Of a stretch of DNA of 59,068 nucleotides, positions 32,740 through 43,519 are shown piece after piece. Origin of the DNA: Chara braunii. Taxonomy: Eukaryota > Streptophyta > Charophyceae > Charales > Characeae. A program made the translations under genes and the position numbers. Every line of letters starts with the position of its first letter. Within the stretch, counting starts at the first letter, position 1. The DNA is taken from assembly GCA_003427395.1 (NCBI GenBank), contig BFEA01000015.1:6700223-6759290 (forward strand). Reading direction: 5' to 3'. The notes below the pieces were generated by a model. It had not been told where the DNA came from, searched no databases, and saw only the letters and a list, made by a program, of their open reading frames with translations.

Positions 32740-33220
32740 GTTTTCAATAATCATCATAAAAAAAAAAGAAAAAAAAAAAGAAAAGGATAATGCGAAGGTT
32801 TGTAAACAATAGTGACTGGTCTTTATGGACATCCGGGGCCATGTCCCACTTTTGCAGGAGTGCTAGACTGGGATAAGGATACTCCGCACTGGGTGACGGT
32901 TGATAAGGTCTTTTTTTTTTTTTTTTTAAGCCCAGGGTGTTGTAGAGGCCAAGGACCAGACCTGCGGTGATTGCTGGTAGCGGCAGCCAATGGTTGTCCT
33001 CCTGACAGGATAGGCCACCTAGCCAACCCAACCCCACGTTAATACTCCCAGCGCACCCCCTGTCCCTACCATCCTACCTCAGTTGATAGTACTCTATACC
33101 ATTTTGATGGCAGGGTCAGGAAAATAAGCTGTGTTTGTTGAGTCATATGAAGCATGGACTGAACAGAACTGCGTCCTTCCCGTGGTGGTGGATGCTTTTT
33201 GGAATTCTCTCCGTGCAGTG
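32740..33220. other. Non-coding stretch with A and T runs
   Basis: It contains an A-rich run (32757-32786) and a T run (32911-32928). No gene, RNA or repeat was recognised. Confidence 0.4.
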
Positions 33221-33224
33221 GTTG

Positions 33225-33635
33225 CTCCCAAATCTCATTTTGGTAGACCTTAACCCAAACAGATCTACAATCTCAAGGGAAAAGCCGCAGAAATCTCATT
33301 TTGATCAACCTTAACCCCCCAAATCTCTAGGAAATCAAATTTCTAATTTTTTTATCAACTTTAACCCAAACAGATCTACAATCTCAAGGAAAAAGTGTCA
33401 GAAATCTCATTTTGATTAACCTTAACCCAAAAGATCTGAAGGAAACCTCATTTTGACCAACCTCAACCGAAACAGATCTACCTTTCTCGGCCTTTTGGCT
33501 AAGATCAAGTGTAGTATCTGTTCTGATCAGTTTAATATCTGATCCGTGAAAAAACAAAAAACAATCTCAAGGAAAAAGCCTCAGAAATCTCATTTTGATA
33601 AACCTTAACCCCCAAAATCTCAAGGAAGCCTGCAC
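33225..33635. repeat. Satellite array of a 60-70-bp unit
   Basis: Repeated words AAATCTCATTTTGAT, AACCTTAACCCAAACAG and ATCTACAATCTCAAGGAAAA appear in the same order about five times. One unit is split by the U2 snRNA fragment at 33481, which inserted between CAGATCTA and CAATCTCAAGG. Confidence 0.8.
33481..33561 (+). pseudogene. U2 snRNA 5' fragment, retroposed
   Basis: Bases 33481-33548 match the first ~70 bases of U2, from CCTTTCTCGGCCTTTTGGCT through GTGTAGTATCTGTTC, which contains the branch-site-pairing GUAGUA. They end at TAATATCTGATCCGTG, before the Sm site. An A-rich stretch (33549-33561) follows. The copy sits inside one unit of a satellite array, so the insertion point is clear. 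A 3'-truncated U2 with an A-rich tail is typical of retroposition. It cannot make a working U2. Confidence 0.9.
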
Positions 33636-33918
33636 CGCAGGGGGTAGTCCTGCATAGTAGTGTGGGTTATATGCTAGAAAGCTGAATCCCTTGGACATGC
33701 AGAGGTCATGCAAAAAATGGCTATAGCAGGCATCTGGTGAAAACTGTAATGATGCTGCCAGCCTTTGCCGTGTCAGAGGCGGATTGGCGGGCCTGCCCAT
33801 AAGTGCAGGCAGCAGGTCAGGTGACCGTGCAGCCCAAAAGTGCAGGCCAGATGCGGTATGCGGGTATGGTCATCTTTTTTCATGATTACCTGATTGCATT
33901 CGCGCTCTCTCTCTCTCT

Positions 33919-33949
<31 letters not shown>

Positions 33950-34008
33950 CCCACCCAGATAACCGCCGCATGCTGCCACACAACTCTAGGAACGAGAACT
34001 AACCTCCT

Positions 34009-35122
34009 GGGGCCAAGTCCCACTAGCAGCGTTGAGTTTCCTCAACGCCCGAATCTGATCGTGTTTGTGGCGATGTGCGATTTGAAACGGTTTTCACCTG
34101 TCAGCAGTAGCGAGCGCAGATCCCAGGGCTCGATCCCTAGTTCCCACCTTACCTGTGTACAGTATCTGTGTTGACCCCGAGTGTTTGAACCCGTGACCTG
34201 TGTTTTGACAGTTGTTGTTATCTGTCGTAGGTTGGTGTAGGGGTAGGGGTTCGATCTGTAGACCTGTCAGATAGGAGTCCTAGTGAGTTCTAGAAGTCGT
34301 AGCTGTAGCCTGTCCAAAGGATCAAGGTCGTAGCTGCTACAGTCCCGAAAGGCCAAGTCTACAGACTTCCGGAAGTGGCCTTTCGGAGTAGGCTCACGTT
34401 AGGCAGAGGCAAGTGGGCAAGTGGTGGAGCCAACCTCAGTGTGTTGGCAGTCCAACTGCAGTGAGGTTGCGGTCCAACCCCCTGCAGTCAGCGGTACGGT
34501 CCAGTCAGTCCCAGTGCAGTCCAGCAAGTACCATCCGGGACTGTGTGCACAATGGGCCGATGGAAATGGGCCAGACCAGCGAGCTTGAGAAATATAAATC
34601 AGGAGGCAGCGTCCAGCCATTCATTCATTCCTGCGTAAGCCATGCGGAAGCGCTGCCATAGCGACTTGTGCGAGGTGGTCTGCAGTGAGCCCAAGGACGA
34701 AGAGGGCGAGAAGGAGTTAGCCATAGCGTTAGGGTAGAAGCAGCCATAGCCGCCATAGCTGTAGGTGTGTGTGAGTGTGTGCGCAAGTGTACAGGGTGTT
34801 GCGTGTGGGGTATCCAGGGTGATCCTGTATGCGAACAGCAGTGTCGTGGGAGTGACGAACAGAGAATTGTTCGGGCGATGTGCCGCCATAGCCATGTGAA
34901 GTGAACTTGTATCTGAGTGTGTTCTTGGTACTATATCTTTGAGTTCTGAGTGGGCGCCTGGCGCCAGTTTGCTGCGCAACCTGTTTGCATACGTGTGAAG
35001 TGTGAATGAATGCGTGTCTGATTGCAGGTTGAGGAAACTCAACACAATTTCTGCAGATCTCCACAAACACGATCAGATTCGGGCGTTGAGGAAACTCAAC
35101 GCTGCTAGTGGGACTTGGCCCC
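34009..35122. mobile_element. 1.1-kb element with perfect 62-bp terminal inverted repeats
   Basis: The ends 34009-34070 and 35061-35122 are identical inverted repeats over all 62 bases as far as I can align them by eye. They begin GGGGCCAAGTCCCACTAGC. The interior has no long ORF with recognisable content, only a GTGTGA-rich stretch (34765-34800), so it is non-autonomous. The same terminal word ends the ~105-bp foldbacks at 18481 and 19393. I see no clear target-site duplication. Confidence 0.88.
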
Positions 35123-35141
35123 TGCTCGTGGGACGTGGCCC

Positions 35142-35219
35142 CCGTTAAAAAAATGGAATGATACAGAGAAAGAAGATTAGCACGGCCCCTGCGCAAGGAT
35201 GACACATAAACCGAGAGAC
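35142..35219 (+). pseudogene. U6 snRNA fragment
   Basis: The sequence runs CCGTTAAAAAAATGGAATGA, ACAGAGAAAGAAGATTAGCA (with a small insertion in the ACAGAGA region), GGCCCCTGCGCAAGGATGAC and on to ACCGAGAGAC. It lacks the 5' stem-loop and has several changes. It starts within 20 bases of the right end of the 1.1-kb element. Not functional. Confidence 0.88.
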
Positions 35220-35429
35220 AAATAAAAATGGGGGAAAGAAAAGGAGAGAGGAAAAAAAATAAAAATAAAAAAATTCGTATTGGCGCGAGGGCCCAAGATC
35301 GACGCCGGTCACGGTGAACTGATTGATGGGATCCAGACATTGAACTCTCCCCGCCTTCTCCCATTGGGCCCCTCATTTGGCGTCACCAGGCACAAAAATA
35401 TATAGATTCACAGGTCTGGAAAGGCCTAC

Positions 35430-35490
35430 TGTAAACTTGGCCGAGAGACATTCTGCGTATAGGTCCTAGGACCTAGGTTCGATTTCAGGC
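35430..35490 (+). repeat. tRNA-like (SINE-type) fragment
   Basis: TTGGCCGAGAGACATTC fits an A box of Leu/Ser-type tRNAs, and AGGTTCGATTTC about 40 bases later fits a B box. The intervening arms pair poorly. It is likely a tRNA-derived repeat head. Confidence 0.3.
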
Positions 35491-35572
35491 AGTAGCAAAC
35501 AGCAACATACTCAGAAATTACGAGCAGCAATTTGCGGCAGGGTGCTAGTTTCTTAGCCTATGATGATGTGTG

Positions 35573-35616
<44 letters not shown>
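35573..35616. repeat. GT microsatellite
   Basis: A pure TG run ending TGCGCAC, in a region without recognised genes. Confidence 0.95.
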
Positions 35617-35618
<2 letters not shown>

Positions 35619-35995
35619 ACACCGTCGTATGGCCTTGATTTTCGCCCTCTCCAAGTAGTTCGGAGATTCCCCTCTTCGCCTTTCTAGCTCGGTCATGAGT
35701 GTATGTTGTGTATGCTCTTGAAGATGTTCTCATGGCTCTCTCTCTCTCCCGCCTCTTTGTTCTTTTTTCTTTTTTCTTTTCTTTGTATTAGGAAGCATGG
35801 CATACCTGGTAGTTGGGAGATGTATGCCATGTGTAGACAGACCCAGACAGACAGACATGTATATACAGGCAGATGCAATAAACCCAAACAAATGAGAAGC
35901 TCATGAATGTTGACATACAAGTCTGACTCAGTGCAGCATTGATGTCTCCAAAAATCGTTTCTGGAACCATGCCCGATGTACATGTAGTCCCCCAA

Positions 35996-36300
35996 TGTCT
36001 CGAACTCAGGGAGAGAGTAAGGAGAGGGGAAGAAGAGACTGAGAGGAGGAGGAGGAGGAGGAGGAGGAGGAGGAGGAGGAGAGTTTCCACAAGAATAAAC
36101 GAAGCAGAAGTCCCTCCTCGGTTATCTACCTCACTCGCCACGTCATCAATACAGTTCTCAGAGAAGAGAGTGAGGAGAGAGGGAGAAGAGACTGAGAGGA
36201 TGAGGAGGAGAGTTTCCACAAGAATCAACGAAGCAGAAGTCCCTCCTCGGGCATCTCCCTCACTCGCCACCCCAGCAGTACAGTTCTCCCCTGACGATCT
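35996..36300 (+). repeat. Tandem duplication of about 150 bp with an expanded GGA run; possible exon
   Basis: Two copies contain GAGACTGAGAGG, GAGAGTTTCCACAAGAAT, AACGAAGCAGAAGTCCCTCC and CCTCACTCGCCAC in the same order. The first has an expanded GGA run (36043-36082). One + frame stays open through both (35939-36304) and encodes RVSTRINEAEVPPR twice. Downstream at 36425 there is a strong donor-like ACAG|GTAAGT. A split gene is possible, but I find no start or domain. Confidence 0.5.
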
Positions 36301-36719
36301 CTGACATATACATCGAACAGGTCGCAGCAGGGCACCCATCCTCCATCCACGTCAGCTGCAATCAAGGAGGATGACGCAGATCTTCCTCTTGGAGACGAGC
36401 CGCAAATCAAACTCGACGTCACAGGTAAGTCCAGATAAGCTTCTCCTCATCGCACGCACCAATCTCACAGTCCAGATCCTCCTCCTCCTCCTCGCCCACA
36501 CTCCTACCAACGTCGAAATCAATGTGGCTATGGCCACGTCAGTGCAATCTCCCTCAAGGCTGGCGCCCACACTCAGAATCTGCCACCAGCATAAAGCTTC
36601 AGCAGCTTTGCGTCGTCGCACCGGCAGCAAGCCAGCGCAAGGCAGAATGCACAAGGCATAATGATCTCCAAGCAGGGGCTGGATCAACTTATAGTGTTCA
36701 CTCACGTTGACTAGCCTCT

Positions 36720-37190
36720 GGTCTCCTTGGGTCGACGGCCCAGATCAATCGGAAGCCAATGGCCTGGATGCTGCACAGTTGCAGATTTCCCGCGTGCCCC
36801 GCTTGGACCGGATTCTTCTGGATATACCTGCTGAGAACCAATGATGTGCATGTGCATCTGATCTACGGCCGTGGATGACCAGGGGGTTGACTTTGACTAG
36901 TGGGTGTGGATTCCCGTGCTGGGGTTGACCGTTGACTTTCTCAAAGTCAGCTGTTCCTCGTAGGGCCTCTGAATGCTGATTCTGGCCCTGCCCTGGTACC
37001 CCTTAGCCTCAGGCCTTTGCCCAGGCTTCTCTTAGACTTAGGGCGTGCCTTTTGACCCCTGTTTCGGGCTTTTGACCAAAAGTGGCGACCTAGAGCCCAC
37101 GGCTTATGCAGATTTGAGCCGAGTTATTGCACAGACCCAGACGGGCGGACACACCATTCAAGGCAGGCATGCGGACTGGCAGGCTCACGG
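36720..37190. other. No gene seen
   Basis: Unique-looking DNA with a local inverted word (GACTTTCTCAAAGTC, 36933-36947). No coding, RNA or repeat signal recognised. Confidence 0.4.
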
Positions 37191-37239
37191 ATGATGAACA
37201 GACTACCGGACAGACAGGGAGGCACAGATAGGAACAGGA

Positions 37240-37261
37240 AGTCTGTGTGTGTATGTGTGTG

Positions 37262-37319
<58 letters not shown>
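37240..37319. repeat. GT microsatellite
   Basis: A TG run with a few interruptions at its 5' end (TGTATGTGTGTGCATG). Confidence 0.95.
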
Positions 37320-37321
<2 letters not shown>

Positions 37322-37479
37322 ACATTGCGTGGCTTCTGCGACCGCGTCACAGCATACTGTGCTGAAGAGTGCGCTTATAAACAACACGGGGAAAGAGCCC
37401 GCAGCCAGGGATGCCCGTAGAAAATAATGCTTATAAAGCCCAGCTTTCAATAGTCATAAAACGAAAAACGAACCGAGCA

Positions 37480-38320
37480 GCGGTAAGACAAGTACAACAA
37501 GACAAACAAAATGGCAAGGCCGAGGTCAGAACACAACACGGTACTTGGATGACGCACCGCAGCAGAGAACAAAGGGTGGAGGACAAGGCAGAGGCGGGCA
37601 GGCAGACAAACAGCACTAGGCAGAAGAATGAGGCGGCGGCAACAAGGCAACAAGGCAGACAAAACAACAACCAGCACAAAACAAACAAAGTGAAAAAAAA
37701 AAAACAAAAGATGAAAGATTGTTTCGTCGGAGTTGCACCGACTCATCAGGAGGCTGAACCCTCGACGATCTGCGAGTATTTGATGGTTTGGGTCATGAAC
37801 CCTTTGACCCTTGTTGAAGGCAGACTGTCCCCAAGAGGAACATAACAGTGGGCAGCAACCCTGTGAAGCACCAGGCAACACAGTAGAGGCAACACGGCTG
37901 CACAACGTCAAAAACGACTGCAAGGAACGACATGGCACGCAGCGCAGCAGCCATGTAGTGAAGCACAAGGCAACATAAGCAAGGCAACAGCACTGCAGGG
38001 GACGACAGGGCGAGTGACCCAGCAGCTGGGCAACCGTGGAGCGGAGCACAAGGCACCAGCAACAAGGCAACTAACCTACAGGGCACACAAGCGTCAAGCA
38101 CGGAAGGCACGGCCAACGGATGAGCAGCACGGCAGCAGAGCAGCGAAGCGTAAGGCAACACCAACAACACGGCCACACCGCACAGCGAACACATCAACCT
38201 GCAAAGAACCACACGCGAAGCAAGCAGGACAGGCAGCAAGGCAGCGGCGGAGCGCAGACGAGGACATCCACACATCCAACACGGAGCAAAGCAGCACATG
38301 ACCTACTCACATCATGATTG
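37480..38320. repeat. Degenerate CAAGGCAACA-type repeat region
   Basis: Words such as AAGGCAACA, CAGCAGC and AGCACAAGGCA recur irregularly for about 800 bases. The bias keeps frames open on both strands (Arg/Gln/Thr-rich on +, Leu/Cys-rich on -), which I do not take as coding. No unit length is clear. Confidence 0.5.
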
Positions 38321-38573
38321 AACCCCTCAGACTGTTGGTTCCCACCACCCAATGACCCAGGGAGTCACTCCGACGAACATCTGTCATCACCGACAGGCAA
38401 CGCAGACGTCCCGAACCGAGCAGCCCCCATAAGAGTGCAGTAGGCACTCCAAACGAGGAACCCACCGACTGTTTGGCACTACTTAAGGGTGCTCAGTTGG
38501 GCACACAAAAATAACTTCAGAAAAAATCAAGGGAAAGACGGACAACAGAAGAAAGAACAACATATATAAAACT

Positions 38574-38574
<1 letters not shown>

Positions 38575-38613
<39 letters not shown>

Positions 38614-38708
38614 NNNNNNNNNNNNNNNNNNNNNNNNNNNNNNNNNNNNNNNNNNNNNNNNNNNNNNNNNNNNNNNNNNNNNNNNNNNNNNNNNNNNNNN
38701 NNNNNNNN

Positions 38709-38761
<53 letters not shown>
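38575..38761. repeat. Compound GT/GA microsatellite with a 95-N gap
   Basis: A TG run to 38613, gap 38614-38708, then a GA run to 38761. It is the same GT-then-GA arrangement as at 27906-28320. Confidence 0.97.
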
Positions 38762-38765
<4 letters not shown>

Positions 38766-40340
38766 TTACAGGTTTAGCAGAGCTGCAGTCTTTGTTGTGG
38801 AACTTGTGGGAGTGCCCTTACCCCTGGCTGGCGGAGTGGATATCTTGTCAGCATCTCAGTTTCAGGAAAAGCCTCCTAGCCACCCGTGTGTGTAGCGGAG
38901 GCTGCTGTTTGTCCACGTGGATGCAATCCCTTTGCTGGTGTAAGAGTCTTACACCTTTTGCGTTGTTGATGGTATGACTTCTGGCTAGCGTACAGCCACG
39001 AATGGATGATATGTCGTATGTACCGTAACTACAGTTTGTTCGGGTAGGATGGGTGGGGCAGTTTGATGCAGGCTGCAAGTGGATTATAACTTTAACCGTA
39101 ACTGGAGCGCAACAGTTACTGTGGTGTGGCAGGCAGTAATGTCATCCCTGATTTGTGATAGGTTAGCTGAACTTAGCTCGCTTTCCCCTCCTCGCAGAAG
39201 GAGATACAAGTGGGGCTCCAGCTTGTAGCAACTCTGGTATTTGACATTCGCCACTGTGGGTCAACACTAGAGAGAACTGCAGGCAGGGGGTTGTTTGTGT
39301 GTGTGGGGGGGGAGAGGGGTGGAGGGGTAGGGATTGGAATATGTGGAGATGGGTGGGGGAGGGGAGCACACATGGTGGGAATGAGCTGTGGAGTTGACGG
39401 GATGTCTGTGCGGATGCTCTGTCTCAAGTTTTGCTTGTCGGCTGTCGTCCTTTCTCACCCATCAGTTCTCCTTCCCCTACCCAACCGGGGTTGATGGCTT
39501 TCGTCAGCCATCTGCTCTGAGTCCAGTGCGGACAAGCCTTGGCTGGTTGTCGAGGGCAAGCAGTGTAAATGCCCCTTAACAACTAACTCAGGGACATTTA
39601 CAGAATTTTACGCTGCTCGCCATGGTCACCATGAGAGTGGAACCCCTGAAGCGTGCGTCCTCCCTCAGGGAATCGGCCGTTACTGTATCCATGCCTTGGT
39701 TGGTTGTCAACGGGTTTCCACGAGTAAGTAATTGCCGGTGGTGTTTGACGCCGTCCGTACATTGTGGATCTACACAGACTTGAGGATTGAGAGTGGGAGC
39801 AAATACCGAGGGCCAGTAGGAATAGTAGATCCACAATGAGCAAATACCGAGGGCCAGTACATTGAGGTCACACCTGCCCTCTTCCTCTATCTTAATGCAA
39901 AGTTAACTCTCTTTACTGCTCAGAGAGGTAACTGTAGAAATGCTGTGAGAATTCGTATGTGCTAGAACTATCCTAGCGACCACCAGCCAAAGACTTCAAG
40001 ATAGCTCTCTGCCAGTCTCTGGGGGTTCTCGCAAACCATTTTGAACGCTGAACTCTTCAAGGACGTTAAGCGCCGTGCTGCCGAGCAACAGCACCAAGCA
40101 ATGGTGTGTATTTTTCCCACCGCCAAGTTGAACCCAAGATAACAGAGAGCACCTCACATATGAGTGAAGGTCATGCTTTCTGATAACCTCCTCTCTGGTC
40201 AGGCATGATCAAGTGCCGCTCTTTCGGAGTTAAGGGTGTCGAATCGCACATGTGCCGACTGCAGGTGAGTATCATGTGAAAACTGATGAATTGATTACAT
40301 CTGCTGCCACTTTCAATTCTGCTTGCACGATGTATTGCCT
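38762..40340. other. No gene seen; one local duplication
   Basis: A direct repeat of GAGCAAATACCGAGGGCCAG occurs at about 39797 and 39838. A G-rich stretch lies at 39295-39370. Otherwise there are only short ORFs without recognised content. Confidence 0.4.
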
Positions 40341-40345
40341 TGGAA

Positions 40346-40785
40346 CACGAGTAAGCAATCTTCCTCCTGGCTACGGAGGTGACAGCAGACAAGCTTCCTC
40401 CTGGCTATGGAGGTGACAGCAGACAAGCTTCCTCCTGGCTACGGAGGTGACAGCAGACAAGCTTCCTCCTGGCTATGGAGGTAACGGCAGACAAGTTTCC
40501 TCCTGGCTATGGAGGTGAAAGCGGACAAGCTTCCTCCTGGCTATGGAGGTGAAAGCGCACAAGCTTCCTCCTGGCTATGGAAGTAACAACAGACAAGTTT
40601 CCTCCTGGCTATGGAAGTAACAACAGACAAGTTTCCTCCTGGCTATGGAGGTGAAAGCAGACACGCTTCCTCCTGGCTATGGAGGTAACAGCAGACAAGC
40701 TTCCTCCTGGCTATGGAGGTGAAAGCAGACAAGCTTCCTCCTGGCTATGGAGGTGAAAGCAGACCTCCTGGCTATGGAGGAAGCT
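40346..40785. repeat. 34-bp minisatellite, 12-13 copies, each with a small hairpin
   Basis: The unit has AAGCTTCCTCCTGGCTATGG then AGGTGAAAGCAGAC, repeated about 12 times with point differences. Each unit holds CCTCC-TGGCTAT-GGAGG, a 5-bp inverted repeat. Many units carry a HindIII site. The last copy is truncated. Confidence 0.93.
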
Positions 40786-41544
40786 GGCACGATGTATCGT
40801 CTTGCAGGTGTCTGATTTGACCTCCTGTTGGTCGGATGGCGTGGGAGCTCAGGTGGGTAGGACGATGATTGCACGGACAGGCAAGTAGTGAGCAGAGTGC
40901 AATCGCAATCAGTACTTTTTATACCCTGCGCTGTTGGAGGCAGGTACATGGCTGCTCACACACAGGCCCTACCTGCTGGCTTCTGGTGGGAGAGCGATGG
41001 CGTGGAGCAGAGCTTAGTTTGCAGGCTACTAGGGCTGATACCAGATGTGACTGCACTGGTGATTTTCTGCGTAATATATGATCGAACTTAGTCTGTGGGC
41101 TATGGATGGTACCAGACGTGTCTGGGTACATGATGGATGTGGTAAATAATTTCGGATGTGGTTCCAGCCAAGCCGAAGCTGGGTAGTGGCCGCAGTAAAG
41201 TTGTTGGTTTATTTTTCTATAGAAGATAGTTTTCTTTTCGTTTTTTTTGTCTTTTTTTTTGTTGGGACCTTCTCTGGTCCTTGCATGGCCGGGCCGCCCA
41301 GGAAAACAGGGTGACCCGGGCTGCCTGGCTGGCATAGCCAGACCAGGACCTAAAAATCTTACTTTTGTGTGCCTGTAAGGCTGTACCCTTGAAAGGCAGT
41401 ACCTTTTCTGTGCACCATCCGACTTTTCTGCTTGTCCTCAAGACTTAGCTTTTCCACAATTACCTTGCTCCAGGTGATTCGAATCAGAACATGGTATTGT
41501 CACGTCGAGAGCAGGTTAACAGAGGCCCAAATTTTCAGAGAACT

Positions 41545-41810
41545 TCCTGTGCCACTTTCATGAAATTTTGCCAACATCCCAATTTTCAGAAATCTCTAGA
41601 AATTTCAGAAATTTCAGCAGAGGAAATTCCAACGCTCCAAAATTCCAAATGATACCAAATTTGGCACACGGCAACCTTGAACCAAAACAAGACCAGGTGG
41701 GAAAAGGGGAAAGAAAAATAAAAACACACGATAAAATTTGACTCCCAAACCCTAATTTCAGTTCTGGACCCATTAGTCAGGAGCTGAAAGTGGGGGGGGT
41801 CCCCATTAAC
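41545..41810 (-). repeat. Dispersed repeat, - copy (partner at 30075-30400)
   Basis: The words CACTTTCATGAAATTTTGCC, GAGGAAATTCCAACG, GATACCAAATTTGGCACAC, CCCAAACCCTAATTTCAG and GGACCCATTAGTCAGGAG are the complement, in reverse order, of those at 30075-30340. The copies lie 11.5 kb apart in inverted orientation. Confidence 0.7.
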
Positions 41811-41937
41811 CATTTGTGCTAGGAATGGCGAGTGGAGTCTCACCCACCCCTGCGGTCCCCCGTTATAGGTTTCTCGGCCGGCTCGGGAAGGGCTGCAATT
41901 CTTTCTGTTCAATGAACTTCAATCTCTTGCTTGAGCT

Positions 41938-42030
41938 CAAGAGTAGAAGGGGCCTGCTTTTTTTTTTTTTTTTTTTTTTTTGGCGGTAATAAGCAATCGG
42001 ACGGCCGGCCCCCAAGAGTAGAAGGGGCCT
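41938..42030 (-). mobile_element. Tiny poly(A)-tailed retroposed insert with 18-bp target-site duplication
   Basis: CAAGAGTAGAAGGGGCCT occurs perfectly at 41938-41955 and 42013-42030. Between the copies lie GC, a 24-base T run (41958-41981) and about 31 bases (41982-42012). Read on the minus strand this is a ~31-base sequence followed by poly(A), flanked by a duplication. That is the signature of LINE-type retroposition of a short, 5'-truncated RNA. I do not recognise the 31 bases. Confidence 0.7.
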
Positions 42031-42798
42031 CTTCTTTTTTTTGTTTTTTTGTTTTTTGGCAACACTGATTGGGCGTGACCAGGCTGCTGACGCAAAAGGG
42101 AGTTGGAGAGACCATGAAGCAACCTTTTTTGTCTCTTTGTGTCTGTTTGTGTGGGGGTATAGTGGGGGTTGAGGGAGGGCCCGGGGAGGTAGAGTGAGGC
42201 TGAGGGGCGAAGGTGCAGGGTTAGGGGGTGGGGATGGGAATGCGCACCCCCGTCTTCCGTGACTGCGTTGGCTTCAAGTTGGCTTGGGAGGATATTCAGA
42301 CATGGGAGTTAGTTGGATCATGGAATATCTGATTCCCGGGCCGGTTGTTGGGTGGCACGGCGTGAAACTTGCAGCAGCATGGTTCGTGGGAGGTTTGTCT
42401 TCCTCCCCGTGATTACGCACCTTATTAGTCAGTTGTCTGATGGCTTTTTTTTTTTTTTTTTTTTTTTTTTTCCGCTTTCCCTTCCCCGTCTTTCTGTTTT
42501 CGTGTTGTTGTGTTCATTGCTGAAGTTTTTTCCCTTTTCGGGTAAATATTAGAAGAGGATATTATGACCACAGGAATGTATGGTTTATTTAAAGGTTAAA
42601 GATTTATTTTTTTTAAACCATTACTCGGTATTTCATGGCGTTGTGTATTCCAGGACAGTCACTCTGAACATTTCAGAATCTTGTTATGGCCCGTAGGCTC
42701 AGACGTCATACTGCCTCAATTTTCTGGTGCCTGTGGGCATTGACATCAGTCCTTTGGGACACAGTACTATACAATTATGGCGGGTTAAAGTTTTAGAA

Positions 42799-43223
42799 CT
42801 TTAGACCACCAGTTCATGGCCCCAGCCAAGTCGAGAGTCGAGAGTCGTGATTGAGCCTGTGCTAAAATTTCGGAGGCTCGGGCCAAGGCCTCTGAAGGGT
42901 GGGGTTGGGGAGAAAAAAAAGTCCCGTGCCTCGGGGCGGGACCAGGCGGCGGGCGCAGCACAGAACCAAAAAAAAAAAAAATTCCGGCCCCCCCCAGGCG
43001 GGCCCTGTCCTGAGTCGCCGAACTTTTAGGAGAGGCTCGTTCATGATTCTTCAGATGTACTGGTCGTTTAAAGCACCAGTACATGCCAGCTATCCGCCGC
43101 GGGCCCCTTTCGGAGGCCGCGGACCGCCGATTCATTTTATCTACGGTGCTCGCCCTCCTAAATCTCCGGAGAGGCTCAAAACAAGTTCTCCAGTTGCCTG
43201 GGGCCATGTACTGGTGGTTTAAG
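42799..43223. mobile_element. 425-bp element, family TTTAAACCACCAGTAC
   Basis: The left end CTTTAGACCACCAGTTCATG + GCCCCA and the right end TGGGGCCATGTACTGGTGG + TTTAAG are inverted repeats of about 25 bp with 3 differences. A central palindromic word (TACTGGTCGTTTAAAGCACC + AGTA, 43060-43083) repeats the terminal motif. No transposase. The same motif bounds 45775-45930. Confidence 0.65.
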
Positions 43224-43330
43224 GGAGAGGTTTAGTCAAAATGATGATGAAACCCGTAGAAGGCCGGTTGGTCTAAACCCTAAACCGGACAGGTTATAGC
43301 CGTGATATAGGAATACTACCGTCTTCACCA

Positions 43331-43423
43331 CCCGAATAGAACGCCCGGCCATTATCGCTGCATCTGGACTGAAAGTTGCCCCAAATGCACAGCTATAATG
43401 GCCGGGGCGGCGTTCTATTCGGG
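43331..43423. mobile_element. 93-bp foldback, family CCCGAATAGAACG
   Basis: The arms CCCGAATAGAACGCCCGGCC and their complement (…GGCCGGGGCGGCGTTCTATT + CGGG) form the ends. The inverted similarity continues inward (CATTATCGCTG against CAGCTATAATG) and outward (CTACCGTCTTC against CTACCATCTTT). It is the best-preserved copy of the family. Confidence 0.85.
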
Positions 43424-43519
43424 CAAAGATGGTAGTTAGTAGCAGAAGTAAATGTGGCTGGCAGTTTCAGTCAGATATATAGGTGGTGACTTTTTGGGTA
43501 ATGGTGCAGCTGCGAGTTC

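Noticed and set aside
37447-38301. Leu/Cys-rich minus-strand frames resembling membrane proteins
   Set aside because: They are by-products of the CAAGGCAACA-type repeat. The hydrophobic appearance comes from the repeat read in reverse.
40346-40785. CRISPR-like array
   Set aside because: The units are contiguous, with no unique spacers, and the DNA is eukaryotic. It is a minisatellite.
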